64,000 nucleotides of DNA from Colius striatus (taxonomy: Eukaryota > Chordata > Aves > Coliiformes > Coliidae). The notes under the pieces are model-generated. The model saw only the letters and a list, made by a program, of their open reading frames with translations. It searched no databases and was not told the DNA's origin. How positions within the stretch are numbered: the stretch's first letter is position 1; each line of letters begins with the position of its first letter. The translations under genes were made by a program, and so were the position numbers. The stretch spans positions 2,841,501 to 2,905,500 of the forward strand of contig NC_084767.1 in the NCBI RefSeq assembly GCF_028858725.1. Reading direction: 5' to 3'. This document shows, one piece after another, positions 10,901 through 25,900 of the stretch.

Positions 10901-13900
10901 TAACACCAGTGGCTGAGTAAACTGTACAGCACTAATATCTAATTCCTCTTCCAAAGGCAGCATGTCCTTCTGCATCATGGTGAAACCTCCCTGCACAGCC
11001 GTGCACACCATTTAAGGCAAACATCACCTGTACCACCGTGGAAAAATGGCAAAGCTTCCATTAATCAGGAAAGCTCAGAAGCGAAACTGATGGAAAATTC
11101 ATGGGGCAAAGCAAGAGTTCAACACCTGACTTGTGCTCATCAGTTTCTGGACATGATCCACACTCCGCAGGCGTGTGTCTGGGAACACAGCTTCCCCCAG
11201 GATGAAAGGAGGCTGCTGTGCTCTTAGGGAGTCCAGAGAGACCACTGGAAAGCTCCTCCTGTCTGGAGGAGGTGGCTGGAGCAGTCATCAGAGGGGACAC
11301 AGATCAAGGAGATAGGCAATACCATTACTAATCCACGTCCCACAAAATTACTAGCAGTGGCCTTTTGCCAGGGCAAAATGTCACAGCCTGTGTTTGTTCT
11401 CCAAGTGCCATCACTGCTGCCCAACACTCTCTTTTTGCTCTGGTCACACAGCTGCAAAGGTGCTGCACTGCCCACCTGCAGAGACACAGCCCACTCTCAA
11501 CCCCATCCACCTTCCCAGGACACAGCACACTGCTGCCATCTCACTCAGACTTACATCTCTGCCTAGTCAGGCTTGCTACAAGACTTCTCCACACTTAAGA
11601 AAGAACTTTTCCCTCCCTGCAAGGATTAAAACCAGTTATTTAAATATTAACCATGCAGAAGAAACCTATAGGAAAAGAACAGAGGGGAGTTTCCTGTTCT
11701 TAGGGCTAAGCAGAGAAATGTAGACACTACAGAGCAAAACTGCTGTCTGCTTCCCCTCCAACGGTGTAATTTCAGGGAAGCAGTAATTGGGGTCAGCCGA
11801 GATGCTTGGTGCCACTGGAGTGCTTTGTCATATTACTCAGTTTACTACTTGCTTTTCCAAATGAGGGTCTGATCCTGATTTTTTATATCCTAAAAGGGAA
11901 GGAAGGTGCTTTGTTAACTCAGGAGAGCTAACAAAAAAATTGCAGGACTGGTCTTTAAACTGCGAATCCAACTCACAAAAGGCATTTCTCTCGCAGCCAC
12001 CAGCTGAAAGGCTACAGTAGAACATCTCTCTCATTTCCAGGGAGGCTCTCTGTCCTGGATTTCTGTGGAGGAGCTGCCACAAGAGTTCCTCCAGTCGAAC
12101 ACAGGCTGGTGAAGTGCATCGCTTAGAGCATTAGCACTTGTACCCTGCTCTCACAACTCGGTGTCACTACGTCTTGCGAAGTCCTCCCCGTGGGGCGTCA
12201 CGCAGACGAGCCGTCAAAAACACGGGATGTGTCAAATATGAATGATCAGATCAAACCTGCACTATCCTAGTCAGACAACACATGTAAAAAATGCGATGGG
12301 AAAAGCAGCAGACACTGCTCCTTCTAGCTGCCATTTCCAAAGCAATCGGAGGAGATCACCGACTCTGCACACCCTGCCCACCTACACGCCCAGATAAATG
12401 ACTAATTTTAAATGGAAATGCAACATTCTGTAACAAAAGACACCACAGTCCCCAAGCTGCCTGTACAAAACCTTGCTGTAGCAGTCTGGAAAACCTCAAC
12501 TGCAGAACCAGTCACCCCTGTCAGAGGCAGACTGTTGCCTCTCCTCTTTAGCAGCAGAAATTGCCTACAAGACATAGTACTTGCAGCCAACAGCCAGCCA
12601 AGAGCAATGCTAGAGGCTGAGCTTCAACAACAAGACTCCAGTGTCCTGGCTCAGCATCTGCTCAGGAGTCACTCCCAGTGGCCTGCCCTGGCTCTGTGCT
12701 AACTGCTGATGCACACCTCTCTTCCTGGAGGGCTGCAGGCTCCGGACTGGCATCTGCTGCCAATGGTAATGTTGTTAAACAATCCCTAGGAAGCCCCACT
12801 GCACTGTTCCCAAATACTGTGCCCATCATTTTGTGCCATCAAGGCAGAGGTGTGAGGCCCAAAGAACCCTCTGCAAAGCACAAGGGATAGAGCACTGTCC
12901 TGGTCACTGCCAAATGGGTCATGAAGGTGCTCTGGTGGCTTTGGCTATTGGGCTGAGCACAGGACCGCCACCTCACCCTGCTGCAGTCCCTAATTGACTG
13001 AGCAGTGCTTTGAGATACCTGCAGAATGAAAGGCACACAAGAGCAGAAGCTGGTTTATCAAAAAGCCTGTGACAATAAGACATGGGAGCTGTAGATGCAC
13101 TGTACAAGCTGCAGACTCCCAGAATGAGCTTTCCACAAATGAATCCTCTTGTCAAGGGCTGTACGATTCTGTATTCATGTACCCTGCCAGAGGAGTACTT
13201 GGCAACCCCTTTGATATCACTCTCTAAATTAATAGACAAAGGGAGTTTTATCAGAAGCAGGAACTGAAGTCAGATGTTGGTACAGTGACAGCTGCAAAGC
13301 AATTGCTGCACAGGTGTGACAACAGGGAGAAAGGAGCCGCACAACAGCGCACATCTGCAGCGGGAGGTAAGAGGATGGCCCTGCTGCTGGCTTACTATTG
13401 CTGTTAACTATTGCTGCACAGAAATCAACACTCCTCAGATCAGATCATGCTGCTTTGACAGCCAGCCACCACCAGCTCTGAACACTCCAATGTCATCTTT
13501 ACCCCAGCCCAGACTCTGGGTGAACCTCTCTTCTTAGCCTCTCGGAGATAGTCTGTGGAGAACAAACGCCCAGGTTCAGAGGGCTGCCACAGAGAAAAGC
13601 ACATTAGAACACAACTGACTGAGGTGTGCTAGGACTCCTCCCATGGCTCCTGGGGCATTGCTAACCACCACAGCACCACCACAGCTCGCAGCACCTGTGA
13701 GCATGGGCAAGCATCATAGATCCATAGAATGGTAGGGGTTGGAAGGGACCTTTAGAGATCATCCAGTCCAACCCCCCTGCAGAAGCAGGGTCACCTAGAT
13801 CAGGTCGCACAGGAACATGTCCAGGTGGGTCTTGAAGACTCCCAAGGAAGGAGACTCCACACCCTCCCTGGGCAGCTTGTGCCAGGGCTCCATCAACCTC

Positions 13901-16900
13901 ACAGTGAAATAGTTTTTTCTTATGTTTAAATGGAACTTTTTGTGTTCCAGCTTCACCCCATCACCCCTTGTCCTGTTGCTAGATACCATAGAAAAAAGGG
14001 ATGTCCCAACCTCCTCCACTATTTAGATATTTGTAAATATTAATGAGATCTCCCCTCAATCTCCTCTTCTCCAGATTAACAACCCCTGATCCTGCAGCCT
14101 TCCCTCATAAGGAAGATGCTCCAGTCCCCTGACCATCTTGGTGGTTCTGTGCTGGAGTCTCAGCAACATCACTGCTGTCTCCACTGACAGCACCCTCCAG
14201 CACAGCAGGGTGTGTGGTATAAAAGAATAAGCTAGAATTGATAACAACTCTCCAGCTCAGGACTGAAAGGCTCCAGAAGCAGCTGCACACAGTCCCCAGA
14301 CAAAAGAGACTGGAGTTACGAAGCAGAGAAAAGCCAAGAGGAAACTCTGTGTGAGGATCCCAAGGTCGCAGCTTCCCAAGGGGAAATGCTAGCAGAGCCC
14401 AGCTGAACCAAGGTCTAGAAGGCAGGACCTGGAAACAGGACCCTTCCTCTACTTCAGGCTCTTTTACCTGCATAGGTGCATCTCTGCTGCCCGAGCAGAG
14501 CTCTTCTCTCTCCACCTCAAGAGATTCCGAAGGACTCGGCTGGGTCTCTGCAGAAAAACACCTCCATGTCAGCACAGGTTTGCAGCCCCCGAACTACCCC
14601 CTCACTTGTTGATGTAACTCAGCCCACTTCTTAACAGAGTTTTCACAGCTTCAAAACACTTCTTCAGACTTGCTACAAATGTTACCAGACAACATGCAAC
14701 AGCACAGCCGGATGAGGGGTTAAAGCCACAGCACGGTGGTGCGAGGACAAAGCCACCGCAGCTTTGCGGCTTCATGGGGAGTGAGACTAGACACAGGGAA
14801 CGTGCGTGGGACACTTGCTGGGACAGAGACAAAGCAAGAATAGAGCTCTCTCTCTCTCACAAGGAATGACAAACAGAGCTCCCATTCCAGGCTCTGTCTC
14901 GCAGTCGCACCTTCCTCAGTCCTCCACGTCTTCCCTAGCAACAGAATGTGCCTCCAAGCACCACCATGACCTCTCTCTGCAGCTGCTCAGGAACAGGAGT
15001 GGTCTCTTCACTAATTTTTCTCACTTAAAACCCTGGACTGGAAAATCTCAAACATGGGTGGGAGAGACCAAGGAGGAAAAAACTCCATCCCAACCATGTT
15101 TAATTAATGGAAGACCAACATCATTTCAGCTTTCCTGCTTTATGGTTAAAAATCTGAAAGTGTCTTGATTGCCTTGAAGAGATCATTCCTGACACCTCGC
15201 TTTGAGTGACTCCTCCATATTGATGTACAAGCTGGTGTCTCCCCAGCAGCAAGTCCCCAGCAACCTCTGGTCACAGAGCTAGAACTTTGTCTTAGAGGAA
15301 ATGGATCCAAAACCAGGGCATCAGACTAAATCACCTGGATAACCTCAGCCCTGACAAACACACCTGGGAGAGAGATCTTGTTTTATTCAACTAGGTTGAA
15401 AAGTCTCTTATTTTCTTTGAACTGTGTGTGTAACTTTTGGTGCAAAATTCAGAACATTCTCAAGTGCCTCTTACCTGGGCAAACAGAGATCTCTTCTTCA
15501 GCAGAGTTTTCTGTGGCAGTATCTGGGCTCCTTTTCCTGCCGCCTGCAGTCGACACGGCCATGCTGTTCGAAACAGGAACAGAATCTAAATGTCCAATCC
15601 AGTAGGTGTGACAGCACACACCTGCCTGTCTCACGCAGCTCGGGACAGCAGACAATGCCATCATTTCCAAGTGGTCAATATCTGATAGCCAGAAATGACC
15701 AGAGTAAAACATGGCTATAAAATGCTGTCCTAAGCAAAAAAAACACCCCAGCCCTCAAAGGGATATTTTTAATTCTAGAAGCCCCTGTCAAAAGGCACGA
15801 TGGGTCACTATTTCATGTGAGGGGAGCAAAAATACCCACTCACAACTGTGGGACTCTCTTGACTTTTTCTACTCTTAGACCTGTGAGCTGTGCAGCTACC
15901 AGCATTGTGCTCCCTCCTGTCCAGGGAAGGAACTCCTCAGAGAGACACAGACTTGCTTTGTCCCACACTACTCCTCACAGTGCTAATTTTCCTCCTTATC
16001 TCTGCACATGGCAGCCAGCAGCAGCACGGATGCGACACAAGGCAAGGCTTCCCTGCAGCAAAATCCGAACGGCATTAGCATGGCGGTTCCTCTGAGCAGC
16101 ACCAGGTACTGCTCCTCTCATTCTGACCTTTCCATTCCTCCTCCCTGTTTTTTACCACCCTCCTCCCACAGTGCCCAGTGTTTTCTGAACCAGGCAGGCA
16201 TTGCTGAGTAAGGCTGGCACCCATGCTGACACGCTCCGTGCTTTGCGTGGCTTTCTGATTACTCTGATCAAGTATGCAGGAACACACTTTAAAAACATGA
16301 ATCCCCACACTGACAAACAGAAGATTTATTAAGCTCAACCACAGGCCTTAGAGAGGAGAGAACAGCCACTGCTGATTTACGATAAATAACAAAACTCTGA
16401 TAGGAAATCACAAGTGGCTTTTCTCTCTAAATAAAGCATCGCAAGGCATTTGTTATGAATCCAGGCTGAGCGTGTTTTACTCTGTGTCTAACATCAGGGC
16501 TCACTTCAAAAGAACTCACACAAAACAACTTGCTATGACATTTATAAAATGGGCTAATCAATTTGAAGTCCAACCACATTTCTTGCTACACCAACTATCT
16601 CTCAGTAACAAAGCCTATAATCATTTATTAAAACCCCAACCTAATGTGCTCCGCACAAAGCGTAAAACCATCGGAGCGGCCCGCAGAAAGCAAAGCAGCC
16701 TCTCCTCGCTGCTGCTGCTGCTGCTTCCTAAGCTGCTTCACTACCTCCAGACAGCTCAGAGCCCTGTTTTCCTAGGAAGCACTGCTGGCTCTGGGGCCTG
16801 AGCCTTACCCGAGAGAGGACCATGCTTGGCAAATTATCAGGAGCCAGATGGCAACACTTTATGTGCACAAAACTCCGAAGACCGCAGCTATTTCTTGCCT

Positions 16901-19900
16901 TGCTGCAGATGTGCCAGCTGCTCAAGGAGGGGCTGCAGCACCCAGGTGTGTCCCAGCCCCAAGGAGGGCAGCCAGCAGCTCCTGGACAGCTCGGGGACCA
17001 TCCCATACAAACCCTATCAGCTATACCAAAGGAAAGAGGCTCCTCTCTTTTCATATTCAACCCTGTCCTTTTCTGCCTTAAGCAGGCAGGAGGCCAGCAC
17101 TGCAGAGAGCACACCTCAATGCCTTCTACGCAAGCACACGAGCTCAGACCTCAGCTGTCACAGACGCATCATCCTCGGCAGCCGCAGGTTCCTCCTGCTC
17201 CCCAAGGCGAGCTTTAAGCTTGTTAGAAAGGTGCAAGCAAGAGAGATTTTCATACTCTGCATATTAACTGCTCAGGCCAAATGCTGTTAAATCAGAGGAA
17301 AGTTGGCAGTTTTGTTCCAAAGCAGGTTCGAATTGTAAAACCCAGCAAATTAAAAACATGACATTATTTGGCCTCTCTTGTAATGTGCTCCTGTAACTCT
17401 CTCCCATTTGCCCTTCTTCTTCCACAGCCTTTGCTGCAGCATTGCATCCCACAGGAAGGAGGAGGGGGAAAAAAAAAGGAAAGGAGGAGTAGGCTTAAAT
17501 CTGAAGAAAATCATGTTGACTTGTCCCACACCTGTCATCTGCTGAAGTGGCTTTTCTGGAGCACTGCACTCTATCTTTGGCTGATAGGCAGTGCCGTCTG
17601 GCTTCCTCCTCCCTTCTTTCCTCTTCAGCAGTAAGTCAAGAACATAAAAATACACACAGAAATCCAGTAAAGCCTCCACCATGCTGCCTGTGTGCCTTCC
17701 CAGATAGACCACGTGATAACATGGCTGTAACTCACCTTCAGCTCACCCACCCATCTCCACAGCTCTACACACCGTGTGCCGCATCAGCTTCAGAGGGCAA
17801 GGATCGAGCTCTCCTACTTGTACTGGGCTGCACCTTGCACATTTTATAAATGGAACAGGAGTAACTGATCTCAGTTGTGCCCCATCTCTCTGCCACGCTG
17901 CTCAAAGCCGTGTATTTCCAGGGATACCTCATGGCAGCGAGTCCAGGCTGCTGGGCCCTGCAGTGAGCTTCGGGGAGACTGCACCCCAAAACACTGCAGG
18001 GAGTGCAGAAGAGCCCACGTCCCCAGAGCGAGCTTGTGAGCTGTGAAACTGCCCTACTCACCTCTGTGCAATTTGCATGGGCTCCCCATCTTCATGCACA
18101 CGCTCTGCAGGCAGCAGCTGGGAAGCCTGGAAAGGAAAATTCTGGTATTGAATAAAATAAACATGCACGGTTATCTGGGATCTGCTGGGCCATCAGAGTC
18201 CATCCATGACATTGCACCCTGTGTGTTACAGGGTTTTTTCTCTGAAAATGGGTAAGTATCCATCTTGAACTAGTCAGGTTCTTCCCTCCATGGTTCCTTT
18301 TGGTGTTTCTATGCTCCTTGCATAATGCCTGCAGTCCTTTTTGCTACCTTGTTGCCTACATGTGTTCCTGGACAGTCCACGCCAACCTTGCCCATCACCT
18401 TCCAAACCCTCTACCTGCTCATAGCATCTACCCTGATGTACTTGTAGGCAGCAACCCTAGTTCTTCTCTATTTCTGTTTGTGCTGAGAGGAGCAACTCAA
18501 ATATTTTAGTGCCCCCCCCGCACACTCTCAGGCACTGCAGCCACCCTCACCTCCACCAGTTTAAGAGACCTTTGCCTGAGCCAGGATGACCCAATCAATT
18601 CCTACAGCTGATGTTTGATCACGACAAGTACTGCTCTGAAATTTCATACCGATAAGATCTGTTGCATTTTTCTTGACTGGGAAATCAGCCATCCCATCAA
18701 AGAGAGGGAACAGATTAACCTGCACAATCTACAGCTGGTAAATCTATGTGCATTTTATCCCAGTTTTCATCTAGCTCTACAACTCCACTTCTTCTTTAAA
18801 ATGTGTTCAAAAGCCTTTTGCACTGCCAAGGTCAGACTAACAAGGCCAGTCATTACCCAGATCCCTTTCTTCTTCCTCGGTGTACACGTTACACTTGCCA
18901 TTCTCTAATCAAGTGGAATTACAACAGTTTATTAGCAGTCTTGGCTGTCAGGCCCACAATTTCTCATGCTAGCTCTCAAAGAAATCCAAGGGGTTTTCCT
19001 CCCCCTTCCTCAAGTCTATTAAACTCTCTGAGTTTGATTTCTACCATAGGTTTCAGCTTTGATCAGCTCCAGTTCTGGATGGCTGATGTACTTCCCCAGC
19101 AAGCCTCCTGACAGATTTCCCTAAAGTGACTCCAGCCCCCAAATATTCTGTTTTATCCACACTGTTCTTTATTTCTTCTCAGCCTAACTCACCATTAACA
19201 TAAATTACCATGCCTCCTCCTTTATTTTGATTTCTCTTTTTCCTGAACTGTGCATGTCTTTAACAATGCCTTTGCCCTGATCATGAACATCAGGCCATGT
19301 TTGTTTTCCCTAGTACGTGTGTTACAAGGTACTGCACTAATTCAGGTCACCAGACTCCCAACTCCTCAGAACTGGGTCTTTTCCCTCTGAATCTTTTAAA
19401 GATCAAGAGTCCCCTAACCTTATTTGAAAAGCTATGAAGGAATTGATTCCATTAGGACTGAAGTTTGTTAGTGCAGGTTCACAGGCTAAGAGATCTCCTG
19501 ACAAGCAGGATTTGCTCGGTGCAGACATCCCTTGGCTGTGGGTGGCAGTCACAGCAGTCGGCCACTGCCAGGGCTGGGGGTCTCTGCCCACCCCAGGAGA
19601 AGGTTTCAAAGCAGGGGCACAGGCAGGTTCCCTCAAGCCCATCACTTGCACCTTCATTTCAGTGGTATGACACAGGGCATGAAGCTTTTTTTCAAGGACA
19701 GCTTTGAGTGCCCATAGATGGTTTCTAGCCTGGGCACAGCCTCAAATCTCCCACCAACAGGGCAGCACAAGTCTCCAAGCAATGCGACACACTGGGGATT
19801 CGACTGCTCTGGGCCACTCCTTTGTCACTGCTGGTGGAATTGTATTTGATGGAAGGAAAAAAATGGAGACAAGGCACAAGCAAACATCAAACATATCGAT

Positions 19901-22900
19901 CTTGCAAGTAAATCACCTGCACTGGCCTCAGCGTGCGGCTGCACAGCGAGGAGAGAAGGGAGCAACCTCTCAAGCTGGGTGTGATAAGGCAGATGAAAGG
20001 GCTTTTAGAAATTATTTTATCTCAAGTAAATAAAAGACTGGAAAATTTTGGGCTAGGGTTGAAATTTTAGAGCCTGCTCCCCCTCCCCCTTCCTTATTTT
20101 TTCACCTTAAAAATAACAGAAAGACTATGAATACATAGACATTATAGCTCAAAGAGCTCTTGTGGTCAGGATGAGTACATTACAAGTTCCCACTCAGCAC
20201 CACTAAAACCCTCTCTTCTCCCCAAGAATTAATTAGGTATTAGCATTAAATGGATAATTTAAAACACAAAAAACAACCCACAATTTTCAATACTGATTAA
20301 AAGTTCATGCCCTACCCAGCTGCTGTAGCTTTCAAGGGCTTTAGCACACACCTCCCTAGACCTGCAGTCACCCCAATCTTCCAGATTAATGACACCTCCA
20401 TTTCCCAAGGAAAAGACGCAGAAGGGGGGGAAAAAAAAAGCAGTTTGCCTTAAAAACCATTCAGGTCTTTTGTATCCATCCTTAAAGAAATGAAAAAGGG
20501 CACAAGTCTGTTTCTTTCCTCTGCAGGTCACCTCTAAGGCTTGTTTAAATCTCTATCTGCTAAACCCAAGCCAAAGCACTGTCATGAAAAGTCACATTTC
20601 AGCACAGGCTGCTCTGCTCTTTTTCTGCAACCAGAAAATGCAGACATGACGTTTTTCCTAAGTGTTCAATATTACAAGACAGAATATAAATATCACAAAA
20701 CAAGTTAAGTATCTTTCTAACACCAGGGTAAATGATCAAATACACTTGAAAACAGGAACAACAGAGCCGAGGCTTCAGTCATAGAGAAGATAAAGTTATA
20801 CAGTGATCCGGGAGTGAAGTCATTATGAAAAATGAGGGTTGGAAAAGGCTGACACAAACCTAAAATACAGCAGTAATAAATACTTCATCTGACTAGCAAT
20901 CTGTTTAAACTTAGCAGTGACAGAAAGCTGCCTTCCGCTCCAACGAGAGAGCCCTGACAGAGACAGAGGCTGACACCTAGTGTCTAGCAGACCCAACAAG
21001 CCAGCCGAGAGAAGATGCCCAGCCACCAGGACAAGGACGAGGGCACTGCAGCCGTGACAGATCGCCCGGGGCAGGCAGAAGATGCCTGCCAGCATGCAGA
21101 GCCTCTCCCGGCCACCACCGCAGGCCCGCGAGGGGAAATGAGCACTCACAAGGGGGAAGTGCAGACGGATGCAGACGAGCGTGTAGGTGCAAAAAGAACG
21201 GCTCTGGGCTGCAAGGACAAAAGCCACATTTCTGTCTGTGAAGGAAAACAGAGCACAGGTTTGTGAGCTGCTGTGGCAGCACCGCTGCCGCGCTCACTGC
21301 CCTGATGCACTGCCAGGCTACACCCTTGTGAGAAGGACGAGTCAGCTGGAAGTCTTTATCTCAGTGGTGCATTAATGGACGACTGCCAGGCTGCATGATG
21401 GCCCCTGCCATTTGTGAGCTGGGTATCAGCCTGTATGCTTTGCCCTTCTCTCTCACAGTAAGCTGTGTGGCATGGGGAGGAAGCCCCTAAATTTAAGAAA
21501 GGCATTAGACAGATGTGCCTGCTTTGCAGAAGTGTCTGAACCCTAAAATGGACAGAAGAGCAGGACTGCTCAACCTCTGCCGAATGGTGGAAGCTCTTAC
21601 CTGGCAGTAGCTGGTGGTCGGTTCGTCGTCGGAAGTTGAGCTCTTCTCTTCTTCCACACTGTGCCCTGGACTTTCTGCCTCCCTCCTCTTCAATGGGAGG
21701 AGCCAAGTGATGCTCTCAGACTCCTTCTGCCCATCTGGGTCTCCATCTTCTGTATCATCAGTAACTCCGTTCTCCCTGCTTATCTGCTCTCCTTTCCCAA
21801 GTTCATTGTGGCTCAAAGAAGAACTGGGCACAACTGGGTTACCAAACTCCTTCTTATGCAATAGCTGCCTCTGAGCCTGCTTCAGGCTCTTCTGGTACAC
21901 CTCCAGCTGACACAAGATGACTTTGGTGTACTGGTTAGGGTCCACTCCTTTGGGGCAGAAGGGGATGCCCCAATAATAGTGCACTGTGTCTCTCACGTCC
22001 TCCTGCTTGTGCTTCTCCTCTGCATTCAGTGTGCAACGCTCAGGGACACTGTCAGGCACCTCATTGTGCTCTGCTTGCTCTCTGGAAACACAGACTTTGG
22101 TGGTGTGCCTGGGCTGTGAGGTGTGTTTGGTACCTGCTCCTCCACCACTCCTCCTGGGGCTGACACACTGTTCCGTGGCCCAGCTCTTGCAGAGCGGGAC
22201 TGAGCTCCCAGCACTGGCTTCTCCCACAGAATGGTCAGTGCAGGGCAGGGGCTGCTCTTTTTGCTCATGACCTGTTGCTTTGGAAGAGCCAGAGGGGCTT
22301 GTGAACAGTCTCCGAGGTGTCAGTCGCCAGGAGCCTGAAGACACCCTGCCAAAGGTGGGACTCAAAGAGATGAGATCCTCTCCAAGAGTGCTGGGTGACA
22401 TGTTACTAGAATCATTTTTTGCTGGTGAGGAAAGCTTTTCACTTGACCTTGTCACAGGCTGGCCCTTCCCCGGAGACACGATTATGCTGGATACTAGTGA
22501 GCTTTCAACAATCTCCTGGCTTAACCTCCTCAACACTACCAGGGGGCTCCGGGCGACATCCATCTGTCCGTTCCCATCAGCTCTGGCACTCTGTGAGTGG
22601 GAGCTGCACTCAGAGTCAGGGGTGTCAGGGCAAGGCGCCAGACCTCCCAGAGCCTCAGAGCCTTCTCTCTCAGTGGGCTGGCCTTGGCCTCGCACGCCCA
22701 GCGCTTCCACAGACAACTGAGGGGTTGCATCAGAGGAGTCCGAGGGCTGACAGCTCTGAAAAACAAAAGGTTGGTTCTCCAAGAGGCGTGTTCTCAATCA
22801 ACAGAGCATGGCAAGGGCTCCCCCAGCACGCTGTCACCCACGCTGCAGAACTCCCGCCATCAGAACTGTGCACCCCTAAATAGGGGGCAGCTGCTGTTGG

Positions 22901-25900
22901 ACTTCATGCATCCCTCTCACTAGGAATGGTGCCAAACAACCGCTCTGCGGCTGCTGTAGCTCCAGCTCATGCTGGAAATTGCTAGGCCCCAATAAAACCT
23001 CTTTTGTGCAGCGTGGAAAGCAACATTGCTGAAGAACCCTAGTAAGCCTCTTCACAGAAGCACACTTACATTAAGGCTCTCAGCAATGGCCTTCCTCAAG
23101 AGCTCCTCCTCTTCCTCTTCCTGACAGTTCACTTGTCTGGCTTCTTGCTCACTCATCTTCAGGGCCAGTGCAAACTGTTCCTCTTCAGTCATCTCTGCAG
23201 CAGAAGAAACAGGGTAACGTCAAGTCACAACTGCAGGTGTATGTAAACACCTCACAGAGAGCCAACACGCTGGGAGACATGTCCAAGCATCCCACCTCCC
23301 CAGGAGGGATGTGGAGCAAAACATCTAAACCCCAGCTCTCCCAAAAAGGTGTCCCCAAAACCAGAACGGGCAACACTAAATGAGAAAGGTAACCCAAGTC
23401 AGGACTTCCAGTTGGGGTTTCTACAGCAATCTAAACTCTGATTCACTGGCTGTATGAACTGCAATGGGACATTTTATTTGCCCTCATCAAACACCACACT
23501 CTGCAGCTGCAGGATGCACGTTCAGGGAGGAAGGAAAAGGACAGATTTCCAAAGTGTGCTCACTTGTATACTGGATAGGTTCAGCAGCAAGGCAGGATAA
23601 AGAGCACATCTTCCTGAATACACTTTTTTTACTAGCCAGATAGAACATCTCACTGCCTTCAGACATGCAGCTACCTGCAACATCACAGGAGATCTACCCA
23701 AAAGAAAAGAGAGCTACATGTTGTTCACCCTGAGCTGCGAGTGGAAAGCTCTGTGGAGGATAACGTTACTTGCTCGGTGATATTATGGAGGATCTTTCAC
23801 ATGCATACATCCCCCTTCTGCTCACATCACCACTCCACTGCATCACCAAGTCAGTCATGCATGGGAAACAGGTTTCCTACAGTTGTAACTGCTATTTCAG
23901 CAGAAAATTTCTCCCTGAAATATTCCTCACTCGGAGCAAACCCGAAGCTGAGATTGGCTATTTAGAAACAAAGCAGATAGTTACTCTGGCAAACACTTAT
24001 TTACTCAGATTCAATCCAACACTTTCACTATGCTTAAAATATACAATGCCTGCAGAACAGAGTGCAGCTTGGAAAACAACTCAACAGCACTCTCAGGAAC
24101 TAAAAAAAAAACCCCACATCTCCTCGCTCGAAACAAATTGACAGATTTCCTTCAAAACCAGCTCCCTCCTTCAGGCAGAACCCTGCACGCGCCATCTCAT
24201 GCATGAACCAAAAGGCTCCCTCTCTGCTGGGCTTGAACAGCTTTAAGAGCTGCCATTTGAACAGGAAAGCTGCCCAAGCACAAAACATGCCTTCACTGCA
24301 GCCAGTTCTGGAGACACTTGTCTCCCTGGATAAAAATGTGTTCAGAAGTTGCAGGCTCCTGTTTTTTCTAACCTATCCTCCTCGTATCAGCTGCCACCAA
24401 ACCACGGCAGCACAGCCTCCCTCGAAGCAGCACTGGGCTTATCACCGCCTGTGCCTCACGGCACTGCTGCACCGAGGTGCATCCACACCGCAGCAGGCTT
24501 GGCTTTGCTCTGCCCTTCCCCCAGCTCCTTGCTGACGGTAGGCTGGTTCTCCCCCACCCAAGCAGGAGTTGAAGCATTTTTGGACTGTTCTGATCACCAG
24601 CCATAGATTCCTTTGCGTGTCCTACTAAGCCAGCAGTCAGCTTTAGGCTGGGGGTGGGGTTTGGTTTTGGTTGGGTTTTTTAATTTCTTTAAAAATTTAG
24701 AGAGAGGTTGAAGTGAAGGCAGACTGCAGTGCTCTCTGGGCTCCTTTGTCCTTGAACAAAGTCACTCTATGATGTTACAACCAGGAGGCATCAGGGGGGG
24801 AAAAAAACCCAATACACATCCTTTAATGGCAAAAACACAACAGCCCAGTGTATGTCTGAGGGCTCCAGCCCTCAAGAACAGCAGTTGTATGCCACATTTC
24901 TGCAACACCAAACACTTCCCAGGCATTCAGTAAGTGTGTGTGCTGATTTGTTTCCCTGCCCAAACCATCACAGCAATCAGGCCAGATCCTGCAAACTCTG
25001 ACACGTGCAGGAAAACCGGTGCACGTGATCAATGCCCCACAACACGGGACTTTCCACGTGCTTAAATGAAACGGGGGCCTGAGCATCCACCAGTTCAGGC
25101 TATCAACATCCATGAAGCTTAATAAAAAGAAACATTTTTTGGCGAATTACTACTGTACATTTTGTTTTTCTTCTCCCTCCTTGGCACAGCAATTTCCCCT
25201 CTGGGAGCAGGGAATGTGCCAGACAAATGCTGCCTCTGGCAAAGAAACCAGTGACAAACAAGATGCACTTAGTGCACGTTCCAGTTGAGTAGGTGCTCTG
25301 GAGACAGGGAAATCTTGAGTTTAAATCCACCTGGCATTACGGTGGGGAGAGGAAAGAGCAGTTCTGCTCACACCTTCCAGGAGACCTGACCTGCTTTAGG
25401 CTGACCACTCCACAGCTGATGGTATTTTGTCCTCCACACCTGATCCTTTCTTAGCACCGTGCATTTTACTAAGCTGGATGTTGATTGCACTGGTCATAAT
25501 TTCCGATGATTAGAAACGCAGAGTGTTGCATTAACCCCTGAGCAGTGTGTGCAAACAGCCCTGCAGAGCATGCCAGGAGCCATGCTCCTGAAGCACGCCA
25601 ACAGGGCAGGGGCTCTGGGAGGAATGGGAATGGCCCCTCTCCTCTGGATGGCCACGCTCAGCTCACACACATCTCATCCCTGCCACAAGCCCGTTCCTGC
25701 CGCCTGCACCTCCAGCTGGGAATTCTTCCTGTCTCACCCTCCAAAATCCACTTGCCACACATCCATCCCAAAGCAGCATGAAATCCCAGTGCCTCTCCCG
25801 GGACCACAGCATCCAAGAAACCCACAGATGGGAAGGAGGGGTCAGGGAGAAACTGTTTTTAAGACACTGCAGCCCTAAACAAATTAAACCATTTCAGAGC

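Larger units (their letters stand above)
15586..21600 (-). other. UIMC1 introns 4 and 5 outside the 43-nt exon and LINE remnant
   Basis: No gene is recognised. Frames are short and unrelated to known families. A CAG/CTG run of five triplets (GCTGCTGCTGCTGCT) lies near 16,709-16,724 but is too short to call an expanded repeat. Confidence 0.6.

Noticed and set aside
16709-16724. Short CTG/CAG run
   Set aside because: Only five triplets, ordinary background length, outside any exon.
17733-17800. Strong donor GTGAGT with an upstream AG on the minus strand, considered as the missing UIMC1 exon 5
   Set aside because: In the required phase the frame meets a stop before the donor, whereas 18062-18104 is open and restores phase.
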